In this document: positions 58,970 through 64,000 of the stretch, piece after piece
Layout: each line of letters begins with the position of its first letter
Numbering within the stretch: the stretch's first letter is position 1
Assembly (NCBI GenBank): GCA_050084515.1
Contig: CM114273.1
Location: 38,688,001 to 38,752,000 of the forward strand
DNA length: 64,000 bases
Reading direction: 5' to 3'
From: Blasia pusilla
Taxonomy: Eukaryota; Marchantiophyta; Marchantiopsida; Blasiales
Translations under genes and position numbers: made by a program
Notes under the pieces: generated by a model
What the model was told of the DNA's origin: nothing
The model's database searches: none
The model's input: only the letters and a program-made list of their open reading frames with translations

Positions 58970-60669
58970 ACAACTCGCACCAAAATATGCTTATCCACTA
59001 TAAACCTCAATAACTCTTTCTTCTTTTGTTGGAAAACATGCACCAGCAAGTCAAGACGATATGAGGTTGTTCATCCAAGAAGGAGAGCAAAAGTAATCTC
59101 TGACCACTTAGGGTTGCAATTCATAGTCATAAAGTAGTATGGCTTCCCAAGATGTCTCACAATTGCCATGGCATCATGATATAATTGATGCATGTGTCGA
59201 GGTCCTCCTATGAAAGAGGAAGGAAAAATTACTCATCTACCTATGGCATGACCATCATTATCTTGTCGGGTCAGAACATCTCTCACACCTTGATATCAAT
59301 CAACTCTTAGCTCCTTTTAATGTGGAGGTATCAAAGTAAATTGGTCCATTTCTATATTCGCGTACATATCTACCATATATACTTGAGTAATACGACCAAA
59401 CCTCAACAACATGTTATGATCTTTAGTATTAGCTCATACTTAAAGTCAAAATGAAGCAAATTGCATAGCAGTAATAGTCTTTGAACATACTTCATTAGTC
59501 ATTTCTCCATCCTAAAGTTGCTATTCTTCTATTCCCTCAGTAACATTATTCTCGATATCCTTACATCCATTATCCTCAATCACAACATGCCCTCTTCTTG
59601 TTGCATTTCCCATTATATCACTTTGCCGTATTGGTATTCCAAGATTCCAACCAGCTTCATCATACAAAAAAAGGCAATACAAAGTGCAATGGAATATAGG
59701 CATCATTCAAACCAGACATTTGACGAACCCCTCCTCCATGTAAACAAATAATAATATCACATCCTTCTTTTGGCTCATTCATGTCTCAAAACAAGATAGC
59801 ACCAATCTCCAAAACAATAGGAAATGTATACCATTTTGCATCAAGCCCACGCTTACTACCCTTTAAAACAATATGAAAATTGGAGTTACATTGATCCATG
59901 GCCACATATCGAAAGATAGCAACAAATGGATTATGGACATGTAACATGTCTTGTAATCCCCTTAAAATCTCAACCCTCAATTTATCACGATTATCTCGGC
60001 TTGTGATCCTTCTTCTTTCTTCAATGTGATACACATCATCATAAATATGAATTTGTGGAAAATGTTGAGAAACAACTATCTCCGTATTAAGAGGTCCAAT
60101 AGCATAATATATACCACCTTGAACCACCGCCATGCTTTATAGCATGTGCTCCAGTGGATGCCAATTGCAACGTTATTATAGGCACGTACATTATGCAAAA
60201 AATGCATATTGTTTGACGTAACACCCGAAATCAACTCAAATAGGAAAGGAGGTGAAGCCTTCAAATATGGTAATTGGACCTTACCATGCTCACCACTCAT
60301 CCCAAAATGAGAGTTTGGGGACTTTGAAGACTTCACTCTCTCACACTTCCAATGAAGTGATTGGCAAGTTGAACATACATCATCCATACCTCCAATTCTA
60401 TAACGGCTAGTGATAGTATCAATACGATCTCCCAACCAAAGAATTAGGATGTATTTCTCTTTAAATTCATGAATACACCCAATATTCACCAAGTTTGTAA
60501 AATCTACAACCCTTTTGCATGCCACATTTGGAATATTGGAAAATATAGGCTCTTCATTTACCTCCATGTGAACCTCACGATAATCCATTCCTGAAGGAAG
60601 ATTATCGTTAGGTATAGTATTACTCATCGGATAATCACATAGTTGTCCTTTGTCATGTGATGTGACCAA
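58970..60669 (-). pseudogene. Helitron Rep-region relic
   Basis: Read from 60669 leftward: CSTCQSLHWKCERV (zinc-finger-like), KVQLPYLKASPPFLFELI, FLHNVRAYNNVAIG, then across a shift GGIYYAIGPL, QIHIYDDV, EILRGLQDMLHVHNPFVAIF, and lower down FPSSFIGGPRHMHQLYHDAM followed by GKPYYFMTMNCNPKWSEI. These match the Helitron_like_N and early Rep segments of plant Helitrons. The HUH and Y2 catalytic motifs would come next but are absent, because the sequence switches to the CACTA relic at about 58965. Several stops and shifts. Confidence 0.82.
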
Positions 60670-60954
60670 CTTGGCATGTCTTTGTCTTTCTCCATTGCCT
60701 TGCGTAACTCAAAGCATATTATGTAATCTTCTAGGGTTGGAAGCAACACAATTGCTGGGAGGGAAGCGAATGGAGGCTGCGGATGCAAAGATTACAAAAT
60801 TTAACAGTGTAATTAGTGGGGAAATAATTAGATCAATAAATAAGAATATGGCATAAAATCAATTGGCACATAAGATTCTAATAAATACTAAAGTGACTTA
60901 ACAATAGAAAATAAAATAAAAGGTTTACCTTATACTATCATCAACATCAGAGGT

Positions 60955-62264
60955 TTAAATCCAAGCAGCAGTTGTAGGAGCGAGTACTTCCTCAGTAGGA
61001 GCAACACATCCATCAATGGAATCTAGGCCTTCATAAGTATTCGTCCTTATCAAAGAATCGTCAATAATCAACCCATCAAGTAGATCAAGCGGATCACCAT
61101 GTCTACCTTTTTTACCTTGCACTCGTGCAACTCGAAGCATGTTATTTTAGCGTTGAGGGTTAGAAGGAAGAGGAAGTCTGCAAGAAATAAAGTTGGAAAA
61201 TATAATCACTTTCATATAATAATAAATATAAAGTAATTAAAAGTGGGGAGGCATTTTAGATGTAAATATCCTATACTTGGAAAGTACCAAGATTTTGAAT
61301 ATATAGAAGTAAAAAATGGAGGAAATAAGCCAAAATATAAAATAAAAAGAAATACAAAATGTTAATACCTGATATTATCTTCAACATTATAGTCATTAAT
61401 TCTCGTCGTAGTCATAGAAGTCGCTGCTTTTTCAATGGAAGTTAGCGTCATTCCAATAAAAGGATTTGCTTCGTATGTATCAATCCTTCTACAAGAATCA
61501 TAATGACATTCACTATCATCAAGCTTAACAAAATCATTAAATCTTTATCTCTGAATTTGAGCTCCTGCAACTCAAAGCATTTCATATAATCATTGTGGTT
61601 AGCAAGAAGAAGGAGACCCCAATAATTTCTTTTAGAATAAAAGTAAAACTGTGACAACTTTCATATTTAAACACATGAGAGAACACCCTTCATAAGCTAA
61701 AATAGAAGTGCAAAATGTAAACATATTTAGAGATCACACATCTAAAACATTATAACGATGAATCACATCAAATATAATTCTATTTTCAATCTCATATGGA
61801 AAACCTAGAAAAAAAATCATAATAAGCCAAGATTATTCATTATGATTTCAAATTTGAAATACCAATAAAAAAAAGGAAATTACCTTGGATCCAAATTTCC
61901 ATATCTTTGAGTTGGTCTTCTAGCTCTTGAATCATTATGAATTTGACATAACCTTGATGTGTTGAATGGATTTGGAATTCTACAATAAGAAGGAAGAAGA
62001 CATAATAAATAAATAAATTTGTTTCGCAAAAAATACCCAAAAAAACCAACTATGTTTACATTACAATAGCATTAAAAATTCTTACATTCTAGACGCTATA
62101 GCTATAGAAGGAAGTACAAAATGCACATCTTGATGTGCTTGTTCTGTTCCTTTGATACGCAACCTTTCTTGCCTTCTTGGACTCAAGATGCATATTGCCA
62201 CAAAGTTTTTGATGTCACTAAAGGGGTTTTTACCATTATGTGGTGATGCTTGATCTTGATCCAT
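60955..62264 (-). pseudogene. Possible upstream exons of the Helitron gene
   Basis: Four short minus-strand segments (62082-62264, about 61840-62000, 61448-61657, 60955-61140) and the start of the Rep frame share a pattern. Each has a basic stretch after NP/SP-R-R (SPRRQERLRIKGTEQ; MLRVARVQGKKGRHGDP; RRLHNMLRVTQGNGERQRH) and a following acidic or polar part. The AT-rich gaps look like introns. This could be a multi-exon N-terminus of the Rep-helicase or an unrelated decayed gene. Splice sites were not confirmed. Confidence 0.4.
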
Positions 62265-62939
62265 GATATGATAAGTGTTTCTACATAGGAAAAAATATAA
62301 ATTTCAATATGAATTAATACTTATAAATATATATTTATGGAATAAAAAAACTAACAAATTTCACTATTACATTTTTATCTTATCCAAAGGGGAAAGTTTA
62401 TTACATTTCATATTTTAAAAACAAGAATCTACTATCAACTGAAGGTCGATACTACTCATTTCACTTGACTCATTAGAGTTATTAGTATGACCACTGCTTA
62501 AAGCCCAAGACCCAGAACCTGAAGTAAGTAGCACAAGCAAGTAGTTGGAAGATATAGGCTCATAGGAAATAATCATTAGTCGAACCTCTATCTCCTTCTT
62601 CCTCCTTACCTTGTGATGGCTAAATTTTAATACATGGATTGATATGTCTTACTAACGGAGTGGATACAACTCTATATACACTCTCATCGAGCTCTTGCCT
62701 TATATCCTCGATTGAATGTATTGATTGTCTACTTCCAGATCAAACACACGTGTTGGAACATAGACTTGTACAAACTCAATTCTCTATGGATTTTCATCCA
62801 CAAGCGCAATTTCTTCTTTACCGAGAGGAACATACAACTCGCCATTACTATATTGTCTCATCATCTAAAATAATCGGTTCCTCATACACTTATTCAACAC
62901 AACTTGCAAAATATGTAATAAGTCATTTCATTTAAAGAA

Positions 62940-62998
62940 CTTAATAATTTTGGCTCACAGAAGCAATAGTAATAATAATAATAATACTAATAATAAAT
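62940..62998. repeat. AAT-type microsatellite
   Basis: Interrupted AATAAT run, part of the AT-rich background. Confidence 0.8.
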
Positions 62999-63132
62999 GC
63001 ATTTTGTAACATGAATACTACATTTTCCATCAACATATTGTATTATAACAAAATCAATGCCATAACATATATCAATATATATCGATTGCTTTATAAAACA
63101 CTTGAATCATGATAAGGAGAAAGAGTATCAAC

Positions 63133-63563
63133 TATGATATCTCGATCTCACTACTATGAGCACTTAGGTCTAATTTCGTATAATTGATATTCCTATGTTC
63201 TCGATCAAGCTTATCACCTACATACCATCCCTCTAAATCATGGAGATAACTTGAAAGATATTCAACATCATCTTGTTTTTCAAGGCGAGGACAAATATCT
63301 ATAGAGTATCTCTCATCACTGTTGGAAGTACCTACAAATTCATGTTCTTTCTAAACCTCCCTTACCTCCTCAAACTCATTGAAAACATAAGGGGCAGGAG
63401 TGGATAAAGTGGGATCCAAATCAAATAGTTTTTGTTTTCTTTGAAAGAAAGATAAAGAAAATCTACGCTCATTAGGTCAATCTGCCAAAAATTCGGAGCT
63501 TTTATTCCCAGCAAAATTTTCCGCAATTGTAGCACTCTCACACACCGACGAGAGACTTGACAT
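63133..63563 (-). pseudogene. Unknown degenerate frame
   Basis: From ATG at 63563 about 143 codons run with only two in-frame stops, including SLSFFQRKQKLFDLDPTLST and DVEYLSSYLHDLEGWYVGDK. The composition is protein-like and acidic. It is on the same strand as the Helitron relic and could be an N-terminal exon. No family recognised. Confidence 0.4.
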
Positions 63564-64000
63564 GACCAACCTTAGAATCACGAAGTATAATAAATAGGTG
63601 TTCGTTGGAACCAAATAAAAAATGCATCACTTACATAGTAATAAAAAGTAGAAACCAAAGTATAAATGATAAAGAATAAAACAAGAGAAGGAAAAGAGGG
63701 TGATAACAAATTTAAGAATACATCTTATTTTTAAAAATTGGAATCTTTTAAAATCTCATAAAAAAAGTGTGGGAGTCTAATCTCTCATAGGCTAGTACTT
63801 ACCTCTAAAGACCATGGCTTTTGAGAGGAAAAACCAGTCCATGGAGTTTCACTCCCTACTTCTTACTCTCTCCTAAAATGTAAAAGTTGAATCGAGTGGG
63901 CCCGTGGGGGCTGCAAGAGAATGAATGAGACTCCCTCCCTAGCTACTACCATCGTAGCACATCTCTGTGCTATGGAAACGAACATTATTTAGTTCATAAT
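63564..64000. other. No recognised feature to the window end
   Basis: AT-rich, no open frame of note on either strand. Confidence 0.5.

Overview
The window reads as nuclear DNA of a land plant. The evidence is two spliced genes of plant type (an AFC/LAMMER kinase with twelve GT-AG coding exons and a two-exon PTRHD1-like gene), plant-type Ty3/Gypsy, CACTA and Helitron relics, microsatellites and tandem arrays, and no bacterial-style operons. A seed-free lineage (lycophyte or bryophyte) is a guess from short introns and the DNMT3/DRM-like retroelement enzyme; the sequence alone does not settle it.

The main find is at 1.2-23.2 kb, plus an isolated piece at 29.2-31.1 kb. Four decayed copies of one Ty3/Gypsy family are visible. 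The domain order is gag (two zinc knuckles) - unknown region - aspartic protease (DSGA) - unknown linker - cytosine-5 DNA methyltransferase of DNMT3/DRM-like type - reverse transcriptase - RNase H - integrase - PHD finger. A retroelement carrying both a DNA methylation writer and a histone-reader-type finger is unusual. Copy 1 (minus, 1.3-9.9 kb) has every domain. Copy 2 (plus, 9.9-20.2 kb) has a 1,808-bp tandem duplication giving two protease/methyltransferase units, and has lost the RT catalytic core and RNase H. Copy 3 (minus, 20.2-23.2 kb) is LTR, leader and gag only. Copy 4 (plus) is integrase, PHD and LTR only. All are broken by stops and frameshifts. Copies 1 and 2 lie head to head, making a very long inverted repeat, and the junctions between copies fall at LTR ends.

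Between and after these lie the PTRHD1-like gene (25.5-26.8 kb, plus), a GC-richer stretch without a recognisable gene (34.6-37.4 kb), and the kinase gene (37.7-42.5 kb, minus), whose twelve exons join into an uninterrupted 430-residue frame.

From 44 to 64 kb the sequence is AT-rich and repeat-filled. It holds a Helitron helicase relic with a plausible 3' terminus (48.6-50.7 kb, minus), a tandem array of about 351-bp monomers each with a telobox-like core (51-54 kb), shorter tandem repeats, a CACTA transposase relic (57.9-59.0 kb, plus), and a Helitron Rep-region relic with possible upstream exons (59.0-63.6 kb, minus). The two Helitron parts are colinear and may be halves of one element split by younger repeats.

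The two host genes have no evident functional link. The retroelement domains would form one system: Gag/RT/integrase for copying and insertion, the methyltransferase for possible marking of element or target DNA, and the PHD finger for possible chromatin targeting.
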